Origin: Plectosphaerella cucumerina
Lineage: Eukaryota > Ascomycota > Sordariomycetes > Glomerellales > Plectosphaerellaceae
Assembly: GCA_020746995.1 (NCBI GenBank)
Contig: JAGPXD010000003.1
Location: 5,642,001 to 5,706,000 of the forward strand
Direction: 5' to 3'
Length of the DNA stretch: 64,000 bases
The notes beneath the pieces were generated by a model, which was not told the DNA's origin, ran no database searches, and was given only the letters and a program-made list of their open reading frames with translations. The position numbers were made by a program, and so were the translations under genes. Shown here one piece after another: positions 43,418 through 54,771 of the stretch. Within the stretch, counting starts at the first letter, position 1, and each line of letters starts with the position of its first letter.

Positions 43418-45281
43418 GGAGGGGGGAGGAAGTAGGGGGTTTGTTGTGATGGGAGGAGGAGGAGGAGGGGAGGGAAGGCCGGGGACCACGGAGTCAGCAC
43501 GCGGCTGCTCGGGAGGGTGATGGGGGGAAGCCTATGCTCAAAGACGACGACAACAACAACAGAAAGAAAAGAAGAGAGAGACGGAGAGAGAGAAGGGGAG
43601 GAGGGCATCGTGAGATAAATGCGTGGGCTGCTTCATGGGCAAACACGCCCGGTGGGTGAGCACATCACTTTCATGGCGAGATTGCGGGCGGTGGGAGGCG
43701 GGAGGGCGGGTGCGCAGGGCAACGAAGGCGTACTCCGGGGTGGGCAGAACAGGAAGGCAAGGCGAGGAAAAACATCGTGAGGGGGTGGCCGTGGCGGTTT
43801 AGCTGGCTTCACCCTCCTCCTCCACAACAGACCAGCAGAGGGAAAGCTCCCCCTGCTCCGATCGGGGGGGTCAGCAGGTTTCCGGCGGGGCGAGTTTGGT
43901 CGATGATGGTCCAGGCCGGCGGGCGGGTGCGTCCAGCCACCGTCGGCCCCGGCGAGCTAGCGGGGGGACACAGAGAGAGGAGAGAGATGGGACGGGGGGC
44001 AGCGGGAGCTTCAACGGCGGCAGAGCGTCAAATGACTTGCAAAGACCAGCCCGGAGATGAAGGCAGATGCTCGTGGTTGACCTTGGCCTAAACAGGAGGG
44101 CGGGTCCCGTCAATAGTATCCGCTGAGGACAGCTTTGGACAGCTTTGGACAAGCTTCTTCGGGGGGGATGGGGGGGATCCCTGGGGTTTTTGCCAGCAAA
44201 CCTCCCTCTCCCTCTGCCTCTCTGCCCTCCGCCGACAACGGATCAGCCAAGCATCGTGACTTTCCCAGACCCTCCCTCCCTTTTCTTCGGGCCTGGTGTT
44301 GCGTATCGGACTCGCACGATGGGCGTGGTGGCAGCGAGGGCACGGAAAATAGACATGGACCCTCCCACCATCTCACGTCGTGTTTTGTCGTGCTGCTGCT
44401 GCAGTACACACCGCTTTTCCCTCACACCCTCTTCCTCTTTCCGCCCCCTTTCCTCCCCATCTCACGATGGTTGCATCTCGCGATTCCCGAGCTTGCGCCG
44501 TCCTTCCTCCCCTCCCCTCTGACTCCCCCACGGACAATGCACCCGTAGCCGACGGCATGCATTGCATCTGCACCTCCATCACGGCATGAATGCATCTCGT
44601 CACAGCGGCACCGGCACCTCCTCATTGCATCGCAGCGGGGTCGGTCGGTCGGACACAACGCCGTCTCCATCGCCGTCCATCGTGAAGCGCTTCCTCGCCT
44701 CACCTTGACTTCCACTCAACCCTCGACCCTCTGCCCACCCACTGACAGCTCCTCCCGGGTCCATCCTCGTACAACACGCACCACACTCTGCACGCTACCT
44801 ACCCGCCCCCCTTCGGATCCGAGCGAGTCGATGCAGCACGAGTCCTGCACGACGCTATCCCCCTACACCCTGACCACATGCCCTAACCATATTTCCCCAT
44901 TGTCCAATGTCCAGTGGCGACTTGCCCCCATTTTGAACCCTCTCGCCCTGCAAACATCTTTCCGGCCAGGGAACACCACCCGTTCGCCTCACGCCACGTC
45001 ATGTCCAACTTGAGCCTCATCGCACACGCATCGGCTTGACCGACCCTTCGTCCATCTTCCATGCTTTCTCAAAATCCCAGGAACTCCCAGACGATCCCGT
45101 TCGATCCACGCCGATCATCAAGCCCGTGCATCACGATCGCCAGCCCTGCCATTATCACCATCACCGCCTCGTCAACCTCACCGCTTAATTCTCAAAATAT
45201 CTCCATTACCACCTGCTCTCTCCCCATAATTACATTACCATCCTCCAACCCCTTCAACGACGTCATCCCCTCCCTAGGTCC
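43418..45281. other. 1.9 kb intergenic, purine/pyrimidine-rich
   Basis: Promoter side of the MFS gene with GGA-type and GA-rich tracts (about 43.42-43.61 kb), and a short triplicated GGACAGCTTT-like repeat at 44127-44154. No gene supported. Confidence 0.5.
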
Positions 45282-46360
45282 CTAAACACCAACAACCTCA
45301 TCCTCCCACCTCGGCCACTTCCCCACCGGCGCCAGATTCCCCTCACACCCAGCCAAAACCTGCCTATTCTTCCCCGTCCTCTGCCCCAGCACAACCCTCC
45401 CTTCCGGATCAACAACACTCAACTCAACAACCCCCCGTCCCGCCCAGTTCGCCCACAACAGCCTCACAGCCACCGGCTTCCCGACCTCCCCCTCTCCCAC
45501 CACCAGCTCCCACCTCTTCGCCGGCCCATCCGCATACCCCTTGACAATCGCCGCATTTCCCGCCGAAAAGCCCCCCGTCGCGCTCTCCCCCGCCCAGAAG
45601 AACACCGCGTCATCCGCATCAGGCACCGTGACGACATACGTCCCCTTCAGCGCCGGCACGATGTATCCCCTGTGATCGAGCACCGAATGGCCCAGGGTCG
45701 AGCCCTCCGGTCCCTTGACGCCATAGACCTCGATAGGCTTGTACTCATCCCCATCAATCGTCGCCACGAAGGGCGTAACACCCGTCGCAGCAGGAACAGC
45801 ACCGCCAACCAGCACACTGAGATCGAGGTTCTTCAGTCCATGGATCCGGGCGTCCTCCAGGTTCGCGTAGGCAGCAGACCCAGGAGGAGGCGCATACAAC
45901 GCAAACTCCAGACCCTGGGTGCACGTCGGTCCGGGGATGACCTCCGTAGGTGTAGGCGCCACTTCCGTCACGAGGGTGGGCGTGATGCCGAAACACTGGC
46001 ATGCGAGCCAGTACGCCTCGACGTCGGCGCAGCTGCTCGCGAACGCAGGCTTTTCGCCCGTGATGGTCGGTACGGCATCAGCCTGACGGGGGCCGTGGAC
46101 GTTACGGTTCCAGATGGGTGCTTGCGTGACAGTCGTCGTCCTGGTGCAGTGTCAGCAGGTAAGATATCTCAGAGGGAAAGACAAACGCACGGAGGGGTGA
46201 TGGTGGTCGTGCTCGTCAAGAAGGCAGAACACTGCGACTGCCTGTCCTCGAGCGAGGGGACCTTGCGCGCAGTGCCAATGACAGCACGTCCGCAGTTGTT
46301 GTTGCAGTTCGCGGCCACCAGGCCAGCAAGGCCCAGCACGGCAGCAGTAGAGGTCTTCAT
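45282..46360 (-). CDS. secreted GLEYA-type adhesin-domain protein
   Basis: Two exons, 46360-46191 and 46140-45282, with one 50-bp GTGCGT...CAG intron, encoding 342 residues. Signal peptide 1-17 is followed by a Cys-rich N-terminal part (NCNNNCGRAVIG, then CADVEAYWLACQC) and a Thr/Pro spacer. The GLEYA/PA14-like domain starts at GLEFA (133-137) and contains the later WANWAGRGVVELSVVDPEG element typical of the fold. GLEYA domains act as calcium-dependent lectin-like adhesins in fungal cell walls. There is no long repeat region and no hydrophobic C-terminal GPI signal (it ends DEVVGV), so this looks like a short soluble member rather than a wall-anchored adhesin. Ligand unknown. Confidence 0.82.
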
Positions 46361-47048
46361 GATGGCGATGCGTGATGAAAACGGTGATGCACACCACCCT
46401 CCACCCTCGATCCCACCGGTGATACCCTCTACTTATATCTCCTCCCTCCCCCCAGCCGATACCACATCTCAGCGTTGCATCTCCTCCGCCCCCCGGTCAA
46501 TATTTCCTCCCTTGAGAACCAAACACCATCACCGGTAGGCAGCCCTAAAGCGGATGGTCGCATCGCCCAAAAAACGCCATGAACGCTGCGCCGGGCTCCT
46601 CCGCCGAGCAGAGGCTAACCGTCCATCGTGCCCATCCGGTTTAGCGGGCGCTGATATCGCCAGGGGTCCGACGACAGGGCCTTCCCAAAGCGAACGCGCA
46701 GCAGCTGGTCCAGCCTGTAATCGTCCTCACCCCCTGAACCGCCACGCCGGACGACCACGCCCACGATTGGCCCTGTGCCCCGGAGAATTGGCCCGCTCGG
46801 CTGGACGTGAACGTGCTCATCTCGAGCACGTTGCCAACGGGCGCCTCTGGCACGTCAGCGCCGGGGGATGCGCAGCAACAACAACCCCCGTGGCTGTTGA
46901 CAGCCGCAGCGGAATTCCCATGCACATTCCCAAACGGACACATGACGCGCGGCTTATAGATCATCATTCGAATCATCATTGGAAAACTATCATTCTGCTT
47001 AGAGATTGACTACCATCCACCGCCATTGCTGCTCGCTAGCACTCACAG
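46361..47048. other. intergenic, nothing recognised
   Basis: Promoter of the GLEYA gene and 3' flank of the catalase-peroxidase gene. Confidence 0.4.
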
Positions 47049-47319
47049 CTACAGACGGCTGACAGTCTTGGGCCCCGTCGACTTCTTCACGTCAAACCGG
47101 TCCAGGTTCATCACCTTGTCCCATGCCGCCACAAAGTCCTTGACAAACTTGTCGCTGCCGTCGGCGCTGCCGTACACCTCGGCAATGGCGCGCAGCTCCG
47201 CGTGAGAGCCGAACACCAGGTCGTACCGCGTCGCCGTCCACTTCTGCGATCCGCTCTTGCGGTCCTTGCCGTCGAACACGTCCGTCTCGCCCGCCTCGGA
47301 CCACTGCGTAGACATGTCC

Positions 47320-47350
<31 letters not shown>

Positions 47351-48504
47351 TGCCCGGGCGGCTCGTCAGAACGCCGTGCTTCGAGTTGTCGTAGTTGGTG
47401 CCCAGCACGCGCAGACCGCCGATGAGGACCGTCAGCTCGGGGGCCGACAGCGTCAGCAGCTGCGCACGGTCCACCAGGAAGTGCTCCGCCTTGACAGCCG
47501 GCGTCGACTTTCCGTAGTTGCGGAAGCCATCGGCGTAGGGCTCGAGGTGGCTCAGCGAGTGCTCGTCCGACTGCTCCTGCGTGGCGTCGCCGCGACCGGG
47601 AGTGAAGGGCACGTTGACGTTGTGTCCGGCGTCCTTGGCAGCCTTCTCAACACCAGCGACACCCGCGAGGACGATAAGATCCGCCAGCGACACCTGCTTT
47701 CCGCCACTCTGCGAGTCGTTGAACTTCTTCTGAACACCCTCGAGCGCCTTGAGGACCTCGGCGAGCTGAGGGGGGTTGTTGACCTTCCAGTCCTTGAGCG
47801 GAGAGAGGCGGATGCGCGCGCCGTTGGCGCCACCACGCTTGTCGCTGCCGCGGAACGTCGAGGCGGACGCCCACGCAGTCGACACCAGCTTGGAGACGCT
47901 GAGGCCGGTGCCGAGGATCTCCTTCTTGAGCGCCGCGACGTCGTTCGAGTCGACCAGCGGGTGGTTGGGCGTGGGGATGGGGTCTTGCCAGCTGAGCTCC
48001 TCGGCGGGGACCTCGGGGCCTAGGTAGCGGGACCGGGGACCCATGTCGCGGTGCGTCAGCTTGAACCACGCGCGCGCGAACGCATCGGCGAACTGGTCAG
48101 GGTTCTCGAGGAAGCGGCGCGAGATCTTCTCGTACGCAGGGTCGAAGCGCAGCGACAGATCCGTCGTCAGCATGGTTGGCAGCTGCTTCTTGTTGGCGTC
48201 AAAGGCGTGGGGGATGATGGGCTCGGCGTTCTTGGCCACCCACTGGTTGGCACCAGCAGGGCTCTTGGTGAGCTCCCAGTCGTACTTGAACAGGTACTCG
48301 AAGTAGTTGTGGCTCCACTGGACGGGCGTCTTGGTCCACGTCACCTCAAGGCCAGAGGTCGTCGCATCGGCGCCCTTGCCGGTGCCGAACGAGTTCTCCC
48401 AGCCGAAGCCCTGAGCCTGGATGCCGGCCGCCTCGGGGTCGGCGCCGACCTTGTCCGAAGGTCCGGCACCGTGGGTCTTGCCGAAGGTGTGGCCACCGGC
48501 GATG

Positions 48505-48536
<32 letters not shown>

Positions 48537-49386
48537 GCGGGCAAAGGTGTCGCGAATGTCGTGGGCGGCAGCGACAGGGTCAGGGTTGCCGTCGGGTCCC
48601 TCGGGGTTGACGTAGATGAGACCCATGTGGGCAGCACCCAGGGGCTTCTGCAGTTCCCTGGTGTTGTCGTCCTTCTTGTTTGTCTCGTCGGTCACCAAAG
48701 CGCCGGGGTGCTGGACACCCTTGTTGCCACCGCCGTAGCGGACGTCGTTGCCGAGCCATGTAGTCTCGCCACCCCAGTAGGTAGACTCGTCGGCCTCCCA
48801 GGTGTCGGGGCGGCCGCCGGCGAAGCCAAAGGTCTTGAAGCCCATGGACTCGAGGGCGACGTTGCCGGAAAGGATGAGCAGATCAGCCCAGGAGATCTTG
48901 TTGCCGTACTTCTGCTTGACGGGCCACAGCAGGCGCCTGGCCTTGTCGAGACTGACGTTGTCAGGCCAGCTGTTGAGGGGGGCAAAACGCTGCTGACCCT
49001 GGAGAGAGAAGAATGGTCAGCGTGGGGTCGAAGAAACATGATTAGAGGGAGCTCACCTGGCCACCGCCACCACGTCCATCAAAGACACGGTAGGTACCAG
49101 CGCTGTGCCAGGCCATGCGGACAAACAGGCCACCGTAGTGGCCAAAGTCGGCAGGCCACCAGTCCTGGGAGTCGGTCATGACGGCCGTCAGGTCCTTCTT
49201 GAGGGCATCGTAGTCGATGCTGTTAAAGGCAGCGGCGTAGTCAAAGTCGTTGCCCAGGGGGTTCGTAACATCCGTGTGCTGGCGGAGGATGTTGAGGGGC
49301 AGCGAGTCGGGCCACCAGTCACGGTTGCGGGTGCCACCGCCGCCGACGTTCCTCAGCTGGCGGGCAGGGCAACGTTCCTCTCCCAT
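47049..49386 (-). CDS. catalase-peroxidase (KatG1 type)
   Basis: Two exons, 49386-49057 and 48998-47049, with a 58-bp GTGAGC...CAG intron, encoding 759 residues, the normal length. The distal heme residues Arg90, Trp93 and His94 lie in VRMAWHSAGTYR. The Trp93-Tyr239-Met265 trio needed for the catalase adduct is present (LIYVNPEG, RMAMND), and the proximal ligand His280 is in GGHTFGKTHGAG. The C-terminal half is the usual inactive duplicate. It disproportionates hydrogen peroxide and also has peroxidase activity. There is no signal peptide and no PTS1, so it is a cytosolic KatG1-type enzyme rather than the secreted KatG2 of plant pathogens. The DWWP motif near the start supports the ATG. Confidence 0.96.
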
Positions 49387-50638
49387 GGTGATAGCTGGGG
49401 GTTGGTTTACGTTGAATGTGTTGTGTTTGTGTTCAGCGAGATAAGAGACAAGTACCTGACGGGAGGCACTGATGAAACTTGAAGAAAAGGGGGAATATGT
49501 GACTTGGTAGGAGGGAAGGAGGGGTCAAGAGGGGAGGGGGGATGGCGACACCCCGCGTTTTGTGATTCTCGGGCGGCCTGTCTGACGAATTGCTCCGATC
49601 TCGTTGGTCGAGAGGGGAAACACGTTGAACACAGTGCATCAAGCAGCTCCCGGGTTGCACCTTCCCTCCCACCGCTCGAGCTCTTGCCAGCTCAAAACAG
49701 CAGGAGCTCGACGTCATGACTTGGACGAGAGCCCACAGTTCACGGCCCCGGCGCAGCACGGTGGAACCTCGCGCACGTTGTCGTCCACTGAGGACAGGAC
49801 GTGGCCGACAGATGCCGGTGCGGGGTAGTCGGCCCAGTGCAACCTTGCCTGTCCACGGCGCAGGGAGTACCTGGTTTGCCCCTAAAAATACCTGGCCGCC
49901 GCACACCAGAGACCACCTCTGCTGCTCTGTCACCCTCCACTCCCGTCAGTCACTTTCTTCAACCCGTTGCCCCGAGGCCGCGACGGTGGCGGACGCCGAG
50001 GCTCCTCCGAGGACCCCGCCTGGAAATTTGGAATCAGTTCTTACTACCCAAACCGGCACCTCCGGTCGGCGTCCGGGGGCGATTTGGAGGGAAGTTCCTA
50101 CCGGCGGAGCTGTGCACAGCAATGGTACCCTCCGAGGTCTCTCCTCCACCCGGCGGGGCGACTTGCAGCATGGCAAATGGCCCGGCGAGCTTGGAAAAAT
50201 ACATGACTGGATTGACGCCATTCAACGGGGCCCCGGTTGGACATCCAGGTCATCCACCTTCTCAGGAATAACCGAGGACCCAATGGCCTGGGCTGGGCCG
50301 GGGCGACGACCGGGACTCCAGGGATGGATCCCCTTCATGGATGCTGATGGATGCTGATAGCGACAGACATGTCGTGACGCGACACACCCATCGCACCATC
50401 ACCACACGTGCATGAAGACCGGCCCGGCATGTTCTGCGTGCGCTCGCCGAAATCGGTGCAACTTCCGGACCTTATCATTAGTTACTCAGTCGGGATGCGC
50501 CTGATGCCGCGGTCGACGCGGCCTGGCTCCCTATCTCCCCACATACGGTGCTTCATCTCCTATCATGACTTGGGATATCCCCCCTCGTAAGCACACCTCG
50601 TAGTCATCGCATCCCATCCTTCTTCTGCTCCCTTGCCC
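49387..50638. other. intergenic upstream of catalase-peroxidase
   Basis: Promoter of katG on the minus strand and 3' flank of an unknown gene. Open frames here are antiparallel, overlapping and without domains. Confidence 0.4.
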
Positions 50639-52240
50639 CTAATCCAGCTCGACGAAATCTGGCAGTCCGGCGCTGTAGACTTGGTCCGCTCCGTTTCCCA
50701 TGTACTCTTCGGGATCGCCACCCAAGATGGCCGCCACGCCGGAGTCGTCAATCGCCGCCCCCTCGGAGATAAGATCCGCCACACTGAGCCTCTTCATCCT
50801 CTGCAGCACCATCCCCTCGCCACCGTCCATCAGTCGCGACACCAGCGCCGCGGCCGTCTTTGCCTGCTCGGCTATCGACATTGAAGAGCGGAAATAGGCA
50901 CGTCTCGCAAGATGCTTCACCGTTCTTCGAGACAGCGACGATGCTTTGCGGACCTGTTGCAGCGCTGTGTACTGTTCCATGCCGCTGAACCTGAGCGCGA
51001 GCTGGAGCGAAAGACCAGACCAGGTGCTGGAGGCCTCGATGTGGTTTTTGAAGATCCAATGCATAGCACGACCAAGGCCTGCCGACATGCCAACCGCCTG
51101 AGATCCCCAAGCGAGGATGTGCCACGTCTGCCCTTCATATATGGTCTTCCTGACGATGAGTCGCCACGAAGGGCCGGAGAGCGCACGGCTCATGTCCAGC
51201 ATCGCCTCTTCGTAGAAACCATGCTCAATCGCCTGGCGAGCGGGAGCGGGTCCTGGGCGCGGTCGGGCTCCATCTGCAGGGTCGGCGTCCTCGAGAGCCC
51301 GCTTGCGGGGGTTGATGTCGCCGGCATGCTGCCTTGCCTGCGGGTCGGCACTTTGAGATCCTGGGTTTTCGGCCGGAGGGCTTGCGACGACGGTCGGCGA
51401 TGCGGCGTCTCCGCCTTCACGAGAATCCGCGCTGTCGATGTTGCTGTCGCTGATAGGAGGCGCCGATGCCACCACGTCCTCGGCTTGCTTGACGAATTCT
51501 TTCCAGGACACTTCTCCGTCCACGGCCTGCTGGAGAAGTTTGAGAGCTTTCTTGAGACTTTGTGAAGTCGAGTCGACAGCTCCAGCTTGGGAGGGAAGTA
51601 AGTCGGGCTGTGCGGCCTCGGCAGCTTGAGGACCGGCATGCTTAGGCTCGTTGGCGGCGTCATTGTGTTCTCCATTGGCCGAAGGACTTGTGCTCTGTGA
51701 CTCTGGCCAGACAAGTTCCATGCCGGGCCACTTCTGTCGATGTTCTGATGCAGGATGGCTTCTCCTGCCACGGATCCAGCGAGGTTGCGGGTTCGTCAAC
51801 ACAAAGTTCTTGGCTTCCTCCAGCGACGCGGTGAAAGGCTTGTCGACGTTCGCGTAGATCGTGTTGTCGAGGTTAGATGTGTCCGGATACTCGTATCCTC
51901 TCTCCCGAGCCTGGCTCCGGAATCCATCAAGAGCGTCGGGAGCAGTCCTGCACCACTTGACGAAGTTTTGCGCCATGGTCTCCCTCATGTCGTCGAACAT
52001 TCCCTCTTCGCCTCCATACAGCTGGATTGCAGCCCAGTAGCCTCGAAACTTGAGACCATCTCCGGCGTTGGTCAGAAAGTGGTTCCGAAAGTGGTTGATG
52101 AAGTCCAGGTTTTGCGACTGAGAGCTTGAGGGAGGTTTGGGATATGGAACAATGTGGAATTGGTTCTCGGGAAGACAAGGCCTTTCATAGAAGTTAGACA
52201 CCCTAGGGCCTCCGCCAAGTATCTGGGAGTATCTCGACAT
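50639..52240 (-). CDS. unknown protein with Gln/Ala-rich centre
   Basis: A single exon. From the Met at 52240 it encodes 533 residues; an in-frame ATG at 52372 would add 44 low-complexity residues, and which is used is uncertain. The N-terminal ~170 residues look ordered (NFYERPCLPENQFHIVPYP, several Trp and aromatic positions). A long disordered Ser/Ala/Pro/Gln-rich middle contains a basic NPRKRALED cluster that could be a nuclear localisation signal. The C-terminal ~190 residues are again ordered, with amphipathic helices and WHILAWGSQAVGMSAGLGRA. No signal peptide or confident span. I do not recognise a family. Confidence 0.65.
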   Translation of the reverse strand: MSRYSQILGGGPRVSNFYERPCLPENQFHIVPYPKPPSSSQSQNLDFINHFRNHFLTNAGDGLKFRGYWAAIQLYGGEEGMFDDMRETMAQNFVKWCRTAPDALDGFRSQARERGYEYPDTSNLDNTIYANVDKPFTASLEEAKNFVLTNPQPRWIRGRRSHPASEHRQKWPGMELVWPESQSTSPSANGEHNDAANEPKHAGPQAAEAAQPDLLPSQAGAVDSTSQSLKKALKLLQQAVDGEVSWKEFVKQAEDVVASAPPISDSNIDSADSREGGDAASPTVVASPPAENPGSQSADPQARQHAGDINPRKRALEDADPADGARPRPGPAPARQAIEHGFYEEAMLDMSRALSGPSWRLIVRKTIYEGQTWHILAWGSQAVGMSAGLGRAMHWIFKNHIEASSTWSGLSLQLALRFSGMEQYTALQQVRKASSLSRRTVKHLARRAYFRSSMSIAEQAKTAAALVSRLMDGGEGMVLQRMKRLSVADLISEGAAIDDSGVAAILGGDPEEYMGNGADQVYSAGLPDFVELD

Positions 52241-53087
52241 AGTGTCGAGAGTCCCTGGGCCGGAGGTGGAATGCTGGGGTGAAAGGTGCAAGGTGTTGTG
52301 GTGTTTGTTAGACGAAAGCTGAGGGAAGAGATTGCGGTTCAGACCTTGGGGGTTTATTATTTCCCAGGCCATTCACGTGCGTCGTGAAGGTGCCTGAATC
52401 CTAGGTCAATCCGAACCGGAAGGTACCAATTTTTCTTCTAGGAAGGAGCGGCAAGTATTCACAGGCAAGTTACTGCATCTCCAGAGAGTGAACCTGAAGC
52501 TTCAGATCTCCACTTCAAGGTGGACTCACGATACGCACCAGCCACAGCCGCAACATCTGCCACATCCGCCACAACGCTCCAGTGCAACGGTGACACAGCG
52601 CCACCATCGCGTCCCGACATGCCATCGACTGCAACGCGAAACCGAACATCCATCAGCATTCCAATCTCCCGTCTGGCCCATCCGTGGCTCCTGGTGCCGC
52701 TTACCCGGGAGTGACCAGCACGACCTCTCACCGGATGTGACGTGCCGGCTGCAATGTCCACCGACCAGGGTCAACACGAGGTCACAATTCACATCACAAC
52801 AACACCAAGACCAATTGGTTCAGTGAATCTATTCGTGCGCGCAACAGCGGTTGGATGCCCAACGCCGATAATGATCAAGGAAGCAGAACCTAGTCCGAAC
52901 AATGCCATGGGAGAACATAAAACACAACCTGACTCAATGATGCCTGCCTGCCTGCGAGCCGAGTACCCTGCCGGGGCCTGTCTCTGCCTAGCTAATTATA
53001 CCAAATCGCCCCGACAGGAAACCAACCGCGCGGGCAATGTGTACATGGGCGGCGTCGCGATAAATGACAAGTCTCGCCACTTTCCCT
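52241..53087. other. intergenic, nothing recognised
   Basis: About 850 bp between two minus-strand genes, holding the promoter of the upstream-facing unknown gene. Open frames are short and domain-free. Confidence 0.4.
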
Positions 53088-54771
53088 TTACAGGACGACC
53101 ATGGCGCCACCGACAGCGGTGGCGACGAGAAGGTAGACGCCGACGGCGTAGTCGCCGAGGGAGAAGGCCGTCTCGAAGCTGCGGCTCATGAGGCCGAAGT
53201 TCTCGTCGTCGTTGTTGCTGGAGCCGCCGGAGCCGGTGTTAGCGGGGGCGGCGGTGGCAGTCTGGGCCCAGGCGTTGGTAGACGAGGCGACCTCGAGCTT
53301 GGCGGAGCAGGCGGAGGCGGCGCCGGGGGCGGTGCGGACGGTGCCATCGCCGTCAAAGTCGCAGGCGGAGGAGGCCGAGTTCTGCTCAGTGTAGTGCTCG
53401 TTCATGACGTAGGCGAGCTTGACGGTGTCGTTGCACATGGAGTAGGCACCGTAGACACCGATGGTGGTGTTGCTGTTGATGCCGGCGCAGGCCTCGGGGT
53501 TGGCGCCGCAGATGAAGCCGAAGATGTCGCCGTAGTTGGCGGGCTTGAGCTTGGACGAGGGGATGCACGACAGGGTCGAGTACATGCAGTCGCAGAGCTC
53601 GCTGTCGGGGGTGGGAGGAAGGCCGTCGCCGTTGACCTGCCAGTTGGTGCTGATGCCGGGGCACTCGGCGGGCTCGTTGGTGGGCGAGTAGGAGCTCATG
53701 GCGACAGACGAGGGGGTGGCGGCGAGGACGCGCGAGGCGAGGGCGTTGTAGTTCTTCATGGTGGTGGCCTTGCCGTCGCTGCCAATCTTGACGAGACCGT
53801 AGTCGTTCTCCTCCTGGTGGTACATGTAGACGATACCGCCAGAGAAGACGTTGCTCATGGTGTCAGAGTAGAGCTCGGTGGTGTCCTGGAAGAGACGGCC
53901 CTCGGCACCGCCGACGGTGTTGCAGCCGTACTCGGCGAGGAAGACGGGGACAGAGTAGTTGGAGAAGAAGTCGACCTGCTTGTCGTATCCTGACTTCTCA
54001 AGCGTACTATCGCCGCACCAGGAGTAGATGTTGTAGCCCCAGAAGTCGATGGCCTCCTCCTGGGGACCGCAGTTGAAGTAGTGAGCAGAGTTGATGCGGA
54101 TCTGAGCGTCATCGTTGGCGGCGTAGCCGACACCCATCCAGCGGTAGTCCTTGTCCTTGATGTACTTCTTGGTGTCGCGGACAGCGGCCTTGACGAAGGC
54201 GGAGGCGCCGGTGTTGGTGCCGTTGTTGGAAACCTCGTTACCGGCGAAGTAGCCGATGACGTTGTCGTACTTAGCGACAGAGTCGACGACGGCAGTGTAG
54301 CGCTTGTAGAGGTCGAGGTTCCACTGAGGGTTGTCACGGTTGATCGAGGTCGAGGGCTCGCCGAGATCAGCAATGACGTAGATGCCGGCGTCCTGAAGGA
54401 GCTTCATGCAGGCATCGTGGTCCTTGGTCGGGTCGATGGCGTAGACACGGATGGTGTTGGTGCCAGCCTTGGCGAGGATGGGGACGTCGCGCTTGCACTT
54501 GGTCTCGTTGGCAAGAGGGTCGATGTACTTGCCGTCCTCGTTCTCGCCACCGGCGCCCGAGGGGTCCTCCTGGTAGGCAATGCCCTTCATGAAGAACTGT
54601 GTGCCGTTCTCGAAGAAGAACTTGCTGCCCTAGAGAGAATATGTCAGCGGGTGATTAAAGCAAGATGAGGGAGAGCATCGAACGGCGACTGACCTTGGCG
54701 ATGATGGGGTCAAGGGCGAGGCCCTTGCTCGCGAAGAGCAGGGCCGACAGGGCGGCGATCTTCTGAACCAT
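53088..54771 (-). CDS. GPI-anchored beta-1,3-glucanosyltransferase, GH72+CBM43
   Basis: Two exons, 54771-54694 and 54629-53088, with a 64-bp GTCAGT...TAG intron (CTGAC branch site), encoding 539 residues. Signal peptide 1-19 is followed by the GH72 domain, with catalytic Glu158 in GNEVSNN (acid/base) and Glu259 in FLAEYGCN (nucleophile). A Cys-rich CBM43/X8 module spans roughly residues 360-460 (CDCMYSTLSC onward). A Ser/Gly/Asn spacer and a hydrophobic C-terminus form a GPI-anchoring signal. The enzyme cuts and re-ligates beta-1,3-glucan chains during wall assembly at the plasma membrane. Domain order is that of the Gas1/Gel1 subgroup with CBM43; which paralogue it is cannot be told from sequence alone. 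Confidence 0.95.

Noticed and set aside
48051..49181. A 376-residue open frame antisense to katG
   Set aside because: A shadow of a high-GC gene; Arg/Val/Gly-rich with no recognisable features.
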